A stretch of 64,000 nucleotides of DNA from Basidiobolus meristosporus CBS 931.73. Lineage: Eukaryota > Basidiobolomycota > Basidiobolomycetes > Basidiobolales > Basidiobolaceae. The stretch covers positions 62,001 to 126,000 of the forward strand of contig MCFE01000202.1 in assembly GCA_002104905.1 (NCBI GenBank), read 5' to 3'. Made by a program: the position numbers and the translations under genes. Within the stretch, counting starts at the first letter, position 1. Every line of letters starts with the position of its first letter. The notes beneath the pieces are model-generated. The model was not told the origin of the DNA and made no database searches. It worked only from the letters and a program-made list of their open reading frames with translations. This document shows positions 11,751-22,928 of the stretch, piece after piece.

Positions 11751-12840
11751 ATGGCGACCAATTCAAAGACCAAACTTTATGTCAAAGGGAACGACGAGGA
11801 AGACTGGAATCACCGATCAGCCTTACCAGTCGCTACGGCAGACGTGGATCTTGATGGGCCTCCCACAACTGGTGAAGAGTACCTGAGGATGGTTCGGTAG
11901 GTCGCCTAGAACAACCTGCCCATCCCCACCCATTAAGCTTTTTTCTCTGTTTGAAGCATGGAAGCCAATAATCGACCAAGTGTATTCATCGCCAAAAACA
12001 AGCCGTCTACTTCCATTCCAACCTCCATACCAAAAACCCCTAGAGAAGCGGAAAAGGTCAAAGGACAACCGGTTAGCCGAGTACCGTCACCAGAATGGCG
12101 AGAGGCGTTCAAGCTACGATTTAGTCGGCTGCGTAAAGTAACGGAACTTTTTGGGTATGCGCCTTGTAGACAATGGATGTTGATGTTGCTTTAAACTTTA
12201 GACTGTCGAGGAGAGAAGGAAAACCATAAAGTCGTCAAGCCGCATTGAGGGCTTGCCAGGCATAAAAGATGAAACAGCGTGGCTTGGTCTTCTCTACGGG
12301 GATTCCTCAAAGGCTGAGACTCCCGCAGAAGCTCAACCATTGCTGCCATACGCATCCGTTGTGCTAAAAATGGACCAGGTACTAGGTTGAATACGGAGTA
12401 ACTTTTCCCAGCGAAACGCTAATCGATTTCCAACAAGAAAACAACGCTGGCCCTGCTGGAGTACCACATCGACTGGCTAGATGAGGACTCGCTCACCAAA
12501 AATCAAGTAAGCATTGCTTCGAAATCCGCCAAAGAATGGATCAAGGCTAACATTCATGCCAAGGCGCAATGGCTATTTGCCCTGCTTCTTCGTGTCGACA
12601 AATTGCTCACCTCCGACAGTATATCAACTCTTCGAGAGCTATGCCGCCAGTGGGGCGCCATACGCACCAACCTGGTAAGTGGTTTCCGTGGCGTTGTAGG
12701 CGCGGCCTCTGGCTAAAACCATTCCATCTCAGACAAACGGGACTGGTGAGCAAATAGCATCGTTGAACATGCTCATTAGCATTGTGATAGATTATTTCGG
12801 ACAACTTGATCTGTGGGAGGAGATTAACTCTGACGGATAA
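11751..12840 (+). CDS. Gemin2 (SIP1) homologue, SMN-complex assembly factor
   Basis: Five exons: 11751-11896, 11957-12137, 12202-12378, 12438-12674, 12733-12840. They give 282 residues, against 280 in human Gemin2. Gemin2 is the Sm-protein-binding scaffold of the SMN complex that loads Sm rings on spliceosomal snRNAs. Landmarks in order are the N-terminal GPPTTGEEYLRMVRMEA (PPxTxEEYLxxVxxEA in the family), a basic linker, GIKDETAWLGLLYG, then the helical C-terminal domain with LLEYHIDWL, QWLFALLLRVDKLL, LRELCRQWGAIR and the closing LNMLISIVIDYFGQLDLW. All introns are 57-64 bp. The third appears to use an AAG acceptor, because family alignment requires KTTLALLEY. No SMN gene is in the window. 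The match in length and order makes the call strong. Confidence 0.88.
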
Positions 12841-13307
12841 TGTAAAATTAATGCCACCTCGGAGGATGAATCTTGAATAAATCGAATCAGAAACATAGCC
12901 AAGTTGGCGGAAATTCGGATTGTTTTTGTTATGAGTGTTGTCCACCAGAGAGGGTTAGATGGCTGATTGGCTCGGCGTGGAAAAACAAGGGACAAAACCC
13001 AATGACAACATGGCTGATTTGTTTACGCTCGATAGGATGTTTACACTTGAGTGATGGCTAATAAATAGTTTGTGCGGAGGATACCGGCCACACTTTACAT
13101 CTCCCACTGCTAGTTTACGAACATTAAGGAATAGCCACTGAAGAGCAAATAGAGGGTGGACTCATTCAACACATTCTACTAACCTTTCCTTTCATAGCAC
13201 CGCACGTTTTCAGGTAGGCTAGCCACAACCCCACCAAACATATATATATTCGGCCCGCCTAACCGATCCTGCTCTAGTTGTCCCTTCGACTTGCACAAAC
13301 GCGAACC
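12841..13307. other. intergenic spacer Gemin2 to FHA gene
   Basis: No gene seen. It holds the Gemin2 3' flank and the promoter of the FHA gene. A TATATATA run lies at 13240-13247, about 60 bp before the FHA start codon. Confidence 0.45.
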
Positions 13308-16300
13308 ATGGGATATTATGGAAGCTTTATAGTCACCCGTAGAGTTGGCGGGGACTTCAAGACTTTTCCGATCAACAAAAAGGAGTTTCTTATCGGAAAG
13401 TAAATATGGTTTGGAGTTTCTCATGGCTGATAACGGGCATAGCAGTTGACCATTCACCTCTAGGCAACTCACCTGCGATGTTCGTATATACTTACCTCAG
13501 ATCGCCGACAACCACTGTAAAATTTCCTTCGAAAAAGAGGGTCAGGTAAGCGGCGAGTTGGACGACAACATGAGGCTGATGATGCTAATCGTCCCCACCG
13601 TTGCAGGCTACCCTTATCAATTTCAGCAAAAACGGGACCATGGTCAATGGAGAGAAGCTCGGCGAGCAGGACCGAAGAGCGCTGAATGACAAAGATATCA
13701 TCACCATCCACGACCGAACCTTCCGTTTCGAGTATTCCTCTCCGAACGCGGCCAAGCCACAGCCAACCGTACATGTTTCAAAACCACTTCGCCCCATCAG
13801 CAGAACGAATGCCTCCGCCACTCCACTTAAATCATCCACACGACCATTCAATCGCACCACCACGCCCCTCACAAATCAAGTCAAGGGACACACCAGGGCC
13901 CCTTTCACCGAGCCATCCAAAAAAAGCGTGAGGCCTATCCTGGGTACGGCCCAGAGTTACAGAGAGAGTCAAATCAAGCAAGAAGACCAGACGCAATACT
14001 CTGCGTTCTCCATGCTTAAGACTGAGCAGCCAGACATGGATGGCCTGCATATCAAAGCCGAGGATGCAATCGCCAAATGCGAAAGTCAGCTGAATACAAT
14101 CAGCGACAAGTTGAACCAGTCAAGCCAGATCCTCGCCAATGCTCACGCGGCCAGTGATCACAAGAACGTGGAGATAATCCCGTCAGTAATCAACAACATG
14201 GAAGCATGTGATGTGAAGGTAAAGACTGAGGATTCAACGGAGAGAGTCCAGGAGCCTAAGCAAGACCATATCGCTGATGCTAACGAGGCATCTCCGAAGC
14301 TTCCCAAGGCGCTGCTCCTATTGAGCAGTGCGAGTTCTAAGAAGAGAAAGTCATTGGATACAACGTCGCTCATGCAACCTCGTTCACCTGGTCGCCGTTC
14401 CTCAAGACGGAGATCCTCACTGCTGGACCACACCAGCTTGCTAGCAATCAAGCCTGAGCAGGATCATTCGGAGCCATCGGTCACCACCACCAATGATGCC
14501 ACGGAAGAGAATCCGCGTCGCAAAGTCACTTTCGGGCCCGACTTGAGCCCGGAGATTTACGACCGCACTCTGCCTCCAAATTCTCCACTCAAGCGAGGAA
14601 AGAAGACTCCCAGCGGGACCCCAGCATTATCACACAGTAAATTAAGAGACGTGATCTCCGATGCCTCGGAGCCTTTATCTGTACGTCGAGTCACATTCGG
14701 GCCAGATCTTAGTCCGGAGATATTCGACAAGGCGCTTCCACCCAATTCTCCACTGAAGAAGGGTAGAATCACCCCTTCCATCAAGCAGACCCCTCTGAGA
14801 GACTCCGTCTGCGCCAAACCCACCACGCCATCCTCCTCATTGCTAAAGAACGTCCTGAAGCAATTCCGTGCGAAAGAAAGCAGCCCAATCACATTGGATT
14901 CCAACGACGATTTTGCTGAGGGTGTTGATTTGGCCGAAGAGGCCAAGGAGTTCTTGCACAGCATAGATCCATCGCAAGACAATCACGAGTCAGAGACGAT
15001 AGAATCCAATACGGATGGCGATGAAAAACCGGTCGAGGATAGCATTCTAACCGGTAATAATGGGTCCGAGCAATTGTCATCCGCTGAGCCTGGCAACGTA
15101 ATCACCTCATCCGAGAGCCTTATCACCGTGAGTATCGAAGCGTCAGAGGATTTCGTCGAAGAAGCTGCAGATGGATTGTCCACACCAGAGAAACGAGCAC
15201 CAGCGTTCTCGGCGACATTCACCTCGGACAGCATTTCTGAAGGGATTGCTATTGCGGAGCTTTTCGACACCTCAATGGTTTCGCCCGTTCACTCTTCTGA
15301 CACCTCAGGCGACAGAATGGAAGTCACGGCTAGCCATGGCGACGCCGATGCTGCCAATCTGCAGCCCGAAGAAAGCCCATCCTCGCCAGCTGGTGATCTT
15401 TCCGACTCTGAAGTCACTACATTTCCTAATGTTGAGAAGGATGAATCTGATTCGCATACAGATGACGACAGAGATGGTGATGATGCAAGCGGTGATCAAA
15501 CGCCGAATACATCTATATCAGTAGAGCAGGATAGCGCACCCACCACTCCTCAAACCATGCCTACTTCCGGAAGCCTATCGGAAAGTGTCAGACAAGGCCA
15601 GGAAATAGCCGAGCTTTTCGCCACCCCTCCAAGCAGGAACCTTGAAAGCCCACACTCCCCCATGTCCGTCGATTCGCCTTCGTCGACTCTTCAACTCCCC
15701 GATGTGGTCACTCCAACTCGCAAGCCGCTTACCACCACTGTGGACACTTGTGAGAGTCTCCGGGAAGGCGAGGCCATAGCCAATCTTTTCGCTACCCCGT
15801 CACCTAAAGCGTCCGAGGAGAAATTCTTCACCCCAGATTCCATCAACGCATTGACCGTAGACGCGGAATCCGTTGTTAGCCAAAGAGCGGTGGACCTTGG
15901 CCAGTCCGGCAAAACCCCATCCATGCATATGGATATGGATACTGAAAGTTTCATTGAAGGCGAAACGATCGCTAACCTACTATCTACTCCGACCCCCGGC
16001 AGTGATGCCCACCTACCAGAATCCCCTCTGGCGGCGAAGTCGACTTGTACACCTAGCTCCAACGTAACTCCTACAAGTAGCGTAGCAGAGTCTCCTCTCG
16101 CACCCTCCCCCCAAGCCTCGCTAGCCACCGAGGCTAATATAGAAGATGCTAATTTCCCCGACTTCATTGCAGGCCTGGAGGGGCTTGGCACCATTTCCGA
16201 ATCGAATCAAGAAGTGGTGACCGTCAGCAAAGAGGATTCCGAGCTCGATGAGACTATGATGGATATCGATTCCGAGGTGGAGAATACTAACGAGGAAGCT

Positions 16301-19300
16301 GAACAAGAGCCACTGGCCGTAGAGGAGTCCGGGGAAACTGCTGCCGAACTGAACGAGGAGGAAACTCCAGATGTGAGCTATGAAGCAATGGTGGAAGCAG
16401 AGGTAGAGCATATTGCAGGTCCCCTCGATCCCGAGAACGACCCTTCGGGCTCAGTCGAAGCCGGCAAACCACTTGAGGAGGGTGTTCTTCTTGATGATCC
16501 TATCAAGGACCCAACCGAAATCGTTGAACATGTCAAGGCAGTCGAGGAAAAAGATCAAGATGAAGATATGGAAGATCAGGAGGAAGTCATCAATGATTCG
16601 GAGAATGCCGATCTTAATCAAGCAAACGATGATGATGAGGAGGAGGAGGAGGAGGAGGAGGAGGAGGATGTTAGCACGTTGATATTTGAGCAAGAAGCGA
16701 CTGTAGAGACTCTTCAGAATGAAGTTGCTGTCGATGTGAGCGAGAAAGAGATAGGAACAGCACCCAACAACGAAAGTGGCGAAGAGACGGACGATAATAA
16801 GCAAATCGATGAAAATGGCGAGGAACACGGCACTGTTAACGTGCACCAAGATGAACTCGACGAAGCAGATGATGCTTTACCCGAAGAGAATTTGAGTGGT
16901 GAAGCCGATGTCGAGGCACATGACACTCTAGAGGTTGATGCTAAGGACGACGAGGCCCAGCCAGAGGCCGAACTGGATGCATATACCAACACTGACGATG
17001 CCAAGTCAGAGGACGGAAATGTCGAATCTGAAGATAAGCCAGATGAAGATCCCGACGTTGCACAGCTTGAGGTTAGCGATCATGAAGATTTTGCTTTGGA
17101 CAATGCGGAGGTTGATGCCAAGGATGATGAGGCTCAATCAGAGGACGGCCTGGACGTGGATGCCAAGGTTGTTGACGCTGAGTCAGAAGACCTAAATGTC
17201 GAATCTGAAGACAAGCTAGATGAAGGCCTCAACGTCGCACAGCTTGAGGAACCTGAGGTTAGCGATCATGAAGATATGGCTACAGACAATGCAGGTGCCG
17301 AGAAACCCAGTGATGACGAAGAGATGGAGTCGGATGAAGCGAAGAGTGATGAAGCTCAGCCAGAAGTTGATATCACGGATGGCCATGTTAAACCAGAAGT
17401 GGAATCGGATGTAGAAGCAACCAACGAAAATGTTGAGCCAGAAGACCAACTGCCTGAAGACTCCCACCTCAAACAGCCAGAGGAAACCGTGGTTAGCGAG
17501 CATGATGATATGGGATTGGACAATGTGGGTGAAAAGCAACCTAGTGACAATGAAGCAGATTCCGAGGTGGATGTCGAGCCACAAGACAAATCGGAAGAAG
17601 TCTCCGAAGTTGCACTGCCAGAGGAAGCAGAAGCTAGTGACCATGAGGGCACAGAGATCGCTGAAGCTGACGATCAACCGAACGTGAATGATGCCGAGGT
17701 TGCAACCACCCCTAAGCGCAAGGAACCCGAACAAGAAGCTTCTAGCGAAACCGAGGAGCATAGTGAGCATGATACCCCAATGAAATCCTCGCCCACCTCC
17801 AATGTGACCCTTGCCAGATCCACTAGATCCCGCCGAAGGGGTGACAGAGTTATTCAGTATCCAGAATCCAATTCGGATGGCGCTAACCAGACTCGTCCCG
17901 TAAGAGCTAGCAAACGAGTCGCTCAATCCGAGAATCAGGAGACATCCAAGCCTGCTCGCACTCGCTCAACCAGGGCAACCAGAACTAATACCGTTCCTGA
18001 TGAAGATACCCAACATGAGGAAGTCGACTCCCCCATCCGTCCTCGTTCTACCCGTCAGAAATCAAAACCGCAACACGAAGTTGAGGCACCCCAACCCGAG
18101 GCTGCCATCGAGGAATCCGATCCCATAGAAGAGAAGGAGGAGCAAGAAGAGGAGGCGCCTCTCCCCAAACCACGGAAGACCACACGCAGGACCAAGAAAA
18201 GTAAGCCCGAGGAACCTAGCCACGTCGAGGCCAATGTCAGTGAAGAGCCCCAGATCAAGACTCGCGGTAAACGTACTCTCGAGGAGTCCAACGAAGAGGA
18301 ACCTTCGTCGAGATCGACCAAAACCCGCTCAAAGAGATCCAGGAAGGTCGCTCAAGAAGACGAGGAGCAACCCGAGGCAGAGATTGTTCCGGAACCCCTG
18401 CCGATCACTCGCGCTTCAAAAAGAAGCAAGAGAACGGTGGAGAAAGTCGAGGCCCAGCGTGAAACCTCCGATCACGATGTCACTGATGAGGAAAAGGTCG
18501 AACCCACTGAGGGTAAGGTTGCCGATGAATCCCCAAAGGTCAAATCCGGACGTCGCAAGCGCACTCGTAAGAACGACCCTGAGCCGATGGCTTCGGATGA
18601 TGAGCTTGAGTTGGAGATGAAGCACGTGACACGACGAGGAAAGCGCGCCACAGCCTCCCAAAAAGCCTCCCAGGCTGAGGAAGTAACGGACGACTCACCG
18701 GAAGATGCGGTGGTGGAGAAGAAACCCAAAACACGTAGCAAACGTGCCGTAGCCACCGTGGCCACCGTGGATGAAGCGGAGGAAGAGCCTTCCGAAGAAG
18801 TGGTGGAGCAGCCCAAGATCACCACACGTCGCGCCAATAGAACCGCGAAACCAACAGTGAAGAAAACCCGCTCCACACGTGGTACCAAACGTGCGGTCAG
18901 GGAAGAGGAACCCGCTGAGGAACCCGAAACTTCCGAGAGCAAGGAATCCGCGAGTGAGGAAGTCACGGACAGCCCTGCCCAGCACGATACCGACGAGCCC
19001 GATACCGTCGTCGAGCCACCCAAACCAAAGCGTGCATCGAAACGCACCAAGGCTCAGAAGAGCTCTACCAAGACTAGCGCCAGAAAGAGCAAGGCCGAGA
19101 TCCCCCCGGAAGCTGATACGGAAGAGGGAGAGGAAGTGGAAGTGGAAGCGAAGAAGAAAGCCACGACCACACGAACCGCCAAAACCACCACTCGTTCCAA
19201 AGCCGCCAAGGCCACGAAACAAGAGGAGCCTGCTGCTGAGGTAATTCCGAAGCGCACCAGAAGCACCAAAACGGGCAGTAAGCGCAAGGCTGATGCAGTC

Positions 19301-19450
19301 GAAGAGGAGCAGGAGGAGGAGGAGGAGGAAGCCAAGCCGATCACCCGTAAACGGGTGAAGGCCAGCGAAACCACCAAACCAGCCACTCGATCCAAAGACT
19401 CCGCAAAGATCACCACGCGCCAGACTCGCTCCAGAACTCGCAAGAACTAG
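13308..19450 (+). CDS. Ki-67-like nuclear protein: FHA domain, two PP1-docking modules, acidic middle, basic tail
   Basis: Three exons (13308-13399, 13464-13545, 13607-19450), 2,005 residues. Residues 1 to about 95 form an FHA domain split by two introns: MGYYGSFIVTRRVGGDF, then EFLIGK, CDVRIYLP, DNHCKISF, INFSKNGTMVNGEKL. FHA domains bind phosphothreonine. Two copies of a PP1-docking module follow: KVTFGPDLSPEIYD...LPPNSPLKRG (about 362-389) and RVTFGPDLSPEIFD...LPPNSPLKKG (about 417-444). This RVxF plus 'LSPExFDxxLPPNxPLxxG' arrangement is the one known in Ki-67 and Repo-Man, where it recruits PP1-gamma to chromosomes. Four spaced copies of an 'EGxxIAxLFxTP' motif lie near 603, 723, 783 and 843. 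About 950-1440 is very acidic with a poly-Glu run. About 1460-2005 is Lys/Arg/Thr-rich (TRSKR, RSTR), as expected for chromatin binding. Low complexity limits alignment of the C-terminal two thirds. Confidence 0.8.
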
Positions 19451-19585
19451 CGGCTGCATAAAAGATAGAATTGTGTATAGTGTAACTTGGACATATTTTC
19501 GGAATAAATTTTGTGGATATACGCTTGGTAATTTATTTCATTCGCCCCGGAGTCTAGACATATAGGTTATGGTGGGTATGCTGAA

Positions 19586-20391
19586 TCACACCTGGTCATC
19601 GGCCTTCTTTTTGACCTGCTCCTCCTCGATAACGTGGGTGATTAGAATGCTATTGGGCCGTTGTTTGGTCCATGGGGGTAGGGGGGATTGGAACATGGCG
19701 ATCGGAGTGGTAGTCGGATTATTCTCGGCGTAGACATGGGTATCAATGGGCTCTGGCCTCGGGCGTCGTGGAGCGGCCACAACGTGGGATAGGTTGGCGG
19801 CGGAAAGTCTGCTGAGGATCCAAGAGGTGGTTCGAGTGAAGGTCCTGGGGGTAGCAATAGGGTCTACATTCGGAATCTGGCCACTGAGGCGTTGAAGGTG
19901 GTACCGGTTTTTGTACATCAGCGAGCTGCTCCGGGCTCCTTTCTCCTTGGATTGGGTCGGGGCCAATGGCTGCGGGAGGTCGGTGGTCGGTGAGGCCAAG
20001 GTGGACATCTGCCCAGGTAGGAAATCATCAGGGATGACGGAGTCCCTGTTGGAAGGCGAGATCTCGTAGGAAAACCGGGAGGCGTCCCCGAAACCCTAAA
20101 TCAGCCAAAGTCAGTATCGAACATGGATGAACTTCGAGAAGATTGAAAGACCTGGCTTCGCCTACGTCTGTGAATCCAGATAATCAGATAGATCAGCACC
20201 CCCACAGCGATCACCAGTGTGGCCGAAACGCCGATGAGGGAGCCGACTAGCGTGTCTTGGATCATCTCCTTGTTGGCCAGGATTTTCTGGTAATCCAGGG
20301 GGGATGAGGCGGTCTCTATGCCATTAGTAATCGAGATGAAGTGGCCACCCCCTATTGCACCAGTAGGCAACGATTTCTCTGGATACTGCAT
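19586..20391 (-). CDS. single-pass membrane protein, unknown function
   Basis: Two exons, 20391-20152 and 20095-19586, give 249 residues. The join removes a 56-bp intron with a TACTGAC branch-like site and a TTTAG acceptor, but its donor GTCTTT is weak. A stretch of about 25 hydrophobic residues (VGSLIGVSATLVIAVGVLIY) is followed by the stop-transfer cluster RRRR, so the Ser/Pro-rich tail (about 170 residues) is predicted cytoplasmic and the short N-terminus outside. No signal peptide is seen at this Met. An acceptor-like CTAG just upstream (about 20420) means an earlier exon could exist. It resembles in plan fungal wall-sensor or bud-site membrane proteins, without recognisable homology. Convergent with the FHA gene (135-bp gap). 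Confidence 0.5.
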
Positions 20392-21044
20392 GGGAGAGGC
20401 ACCGGTGGCTCTAGATTGTTAGTCAAAGACGGGGAAATGCCGGCCACTAGGTGCAGAGGCGGACGAGAAGGGATATTTAAGATAGCAACTTGGACTGCTC
20501 TTCAGATTCAATCGCTATTCTCTTGGACGGAGGATAACATACACATAGATGAACAATGAGCGCGAATTGTCCGGCGATTTATTGCTCTTGCTCAGGTCCA
20601 TTTGTTAATCTTTGTTTACTCAAGTGTTTTGATGGCCATTGTTTGGTTTGACACGCTGTATGAATCCTCACCCAATGCTGCAGATAATCATGATTGCAGG
20701 ATGTGCAGCATGCGGTATGCGGTATGCGAATCGTTGTTGAATCTACTCTTCCCTCGAAATGTTGTTTAATTTACATATACATTGTCGCTTCCCAAAGCGT
20801 TGCTGTTTAATTTACACACATAATCGTGCTTAACTTGACCTGACTGAGCCACTGGTTACAACACTCGCACATCTGGCGATGAGGAGGGCTCAAGTACGGA
20901 GCAGTTTGCGTCATGATCGTGATTGGCGATTTTACCTCACCAGCTTCAACTAATCTAATTGGAAGGTTTGAACACAAGGTTTAGGAAACGTTTCCCGTGT
21001 AGGTGCATGATGTTTCAAGGTACGAAGCGTGGTGGGATTGCTCC
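20392..21044. other. intergenic spacer, membrane protein / oxidase
   Basis: Divergent promoter region. A short local repeat 'gcggtatgcg' occurs at about 20712-20728. No open frame of note. Confidence 0.4.
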
Positions 21045-21052
21045 TATAAATA
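21045..21052 (+). promoter_or_regulatory. TATA box of the multicopper-oxidase-like gene
   Basis: TATAAATA, 38 bp before the start codon. The same spacing class (about 40-60 bp) is seen at prolidase and at the metallothionein genes. Confidence 0.6.
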
Positions 21053-21089
21053 CGAGGCTGTGGACTGAGAGACCGACGGTATTGCTGCA

Positions 21090-22817
21090 ATGATGGTTGC
21101 ATTCACCTCACCACATCGATCCTCGAGATCAGGCACTCTGTTGTGTCTCTTGCTCGCCTTGATTTTAACGGTCAATGCTGGTGTGGTCGAATACAACCTT
21201 ACCATCACCCAAGATCTACGCTCCCCTGACTGCTTCGAAAGACTAGTCGTCCTGGTGAACAACCAGCTTCCAGGCCCCGAAATCCGCGCTCGTCCTGGCG
21301 ATACACTCGTTGTCAATGTGCTCAACCAGATGGATACGGATGTGGTCTCGATGCATTTCCATGGGCTCCACAACAAAGGCACGCCGTACTCGGATGGTGT
21401 CCCTCGTCTGACCCAATGGCCCATCCTCCCAGGAACCATGTATCGCTACGAGATGAACGTGGGCGACCAGGTGGGCACCTATTTCTACCACGCCTCTACC
21501 AGTATCCACGGAATGACCGCATTCGGACCCCTCGTGATCGACGACAACCTGGGCCCCAGACTGTTCAAGTATGATGAGGAGCGTAACTTCCTTCTGAGTG
21601 ATTTCTTCCACAAGGATGATGACACCATCACCACTGGATTGCTATCACCCAACTTCCACTGGATCTTCGCCCCACAGTCGATGCTCATCAACGGTAAGAA
21701 CCTTGTCGAAACCAAGTGCACATCCAAGGATGACAAGGTCTGCACGTCCTGCCAACACGACGTCACTACTGTGGAGAGGGGAAAGACCTATCGCTTCCGC
21801 ATCTACGGCTCCGCCATGGCCGCATTCTTCCGGTTCAAGATCGCTGGTCACAAGTTGACTGTTATCGAGGTTGATGGCTCCTATGTGCAGCCCTATGTCA
21901 CCGATCATATCGAGGTGAACGCTGGTCAACGCTTCTCAGTCCTAGTCACTGCTGATCAAAGCCCCGGAACCTACTATATCAAATCCGAGCCAGGATACGA
22001 ATGGAAGGTCCCACCTGCTGCTGCAGGCACCCAAGCAGATGGTGTGGCCATCTTACAGTATAAGGAAGCCAAGCAGCCCGATCCTAGAGAGGTCCCAAGC
22101 AAGAACGCACTTCCACAGGTTCCAGAGCAAGAGTTCCTGTGGGAAACTGATAGATTTGTCAAGCTACCATACCCCTCCGACGCTGTGCCCAACTTCCCAA
22201 AACACTTCAACCGCGAGTTCATCCTGACCCCGACTGTAGTATTGCTGGGTGATGGCGGTGGTTTGGTCGGTGTGCCAACTAAGATGGTGATCAACAATGT
22301 CACCTACGAACACCCAAGAACCCCTCTTCTTAATGACCTGTATACTGGACAGATGTCTCGTAGCATCGACTATTCAAGGATCCCGCCCGATGGCTACGAC
22401 CCTAGACGTGGCACTTATCCGATCCAACTCGGGGAAGTGATCCAAGTTGTCCTTCAACTGACCGCTGACCCTAATGGTCGTTGCGACGTGCACCCATTCT
22501 ATCTTCACGGGCACAAGCTGTTTGATCTCGGTGGTGGTAAAGGCGCGTACCCTGGAAAACTCCCAATGCTTAGAAACCCTCCGTTCCCACGTGACATCAT
22601 CACTCTGTACCCTACAGCCGAGAGTCAGGGAATCCATAATGAACCACACTCACCATGCGGCTGGAGAGCATTCCGCTTCATTGCCAACAATCCAGGCACC
22701 TGGCTATTCCAATGTCGCGCCACCCCCCATGCCATCATGGGTATGGCCGCGGTATTTGAGGTCGGAGTGGACAAGCTCCCCCCTCCACCACGTTCTCTTG
22801 GTAAATTAGCATACTAG
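21090..22817 (+). CDS. multicopper-oxidase-like secreted protein with intact type-1 but broken trinuclear copper site
   Basis: Intronless, 575 residues, three-cupredoxin length. A signal peptide is predicted (hydrophobic 16-30, cleavage near NA-GVV). The family (laccases, ferroxidases, ascorbate oxidases) moves electrons from a type-1 copper to a trinuclear cluster that reduces O2. Ligand motifs in order are: L1 HFHG (89-92, both His present); L2 YHAS (133-136, second His of the usual HxH is Ser); L3 HPFYLHGH (468-475, second ligand His is Tyr); L4 QCRATPH...M (541-552, where the usual HCH is Q-C-R). The type-1 ligands H468, C542, H547 and M552 are kept, while at least four of the eight cluster histidines are gone. 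The frame is otherwise intact, so this is not random decay. TATA at 21045; AATAAA just after the stop. Electron-transfer or binding protein is inference. Confidence 0.85.
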   Translation: MMVAFTSPHRSSRSGTLLCLLLALILTVNAGVVEYNLTITQDLRSPDCFERLVVLVNNQLPGPEIRARPGDTLVVNVLNQMDTDVVSMHFHGLHNKGTPYSDGVPRLTQWPILPGTMYRYEMNVGDQVGTYFYHASTSIHGMTAFGPLVIDDNLGPRLFKYDEERNFLLSDFFHKDDDTITTGLLSPNFHWIFAPQSMLINGKNLVETKCTSKDDKVCTSCQHDVTTVERGKTYRFRIYGSAMAAFFRFKIAGHKLTVIEVDGSYVQPYVTDHIEVNAGQRFSVLVTADQSPGTYYIKSEPGYEWKVPPAAAGTQADGVAILQYKEAKQPDPREVPSKNALPQVPEQEFLWETDRFVKLPYPSDAVPNFPKHFNREFILTPTVVLLGDGGGLVGVPTKMVINNVTYEHPRTPLLNDLYTGQMSRSIDYSRIPPDGYDPRRGTYPIQLGEVIQVVLQLTADPNGRCDVHPFYLHGHKLFDLGGGKGAYPGKLPMLRNPPFPRDIITLYPTAESQGIHNEPHSPCGWRAFRFIANNPGTWLFQCRATPHAIMGMAAVFEVGVDKLPPPPRSLGKLAY

Positions 22818-22928
22818 GTCGCCGACTATGGAAAGTGAAATTAAAATAAACATTCGATTTGAAAATTTCCATACGCATTGATTACGTTTCTCTTGGAATC
22901 TATCCACCACCGTTTCTCCTTGACTGTT

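Noticed and set aside
18695..19459. 254-codon antisense frame in the Ki-67-like gene
   Set aside because: Arises from repetitive Lys/Glu/Arg codons; no promoter or domain.
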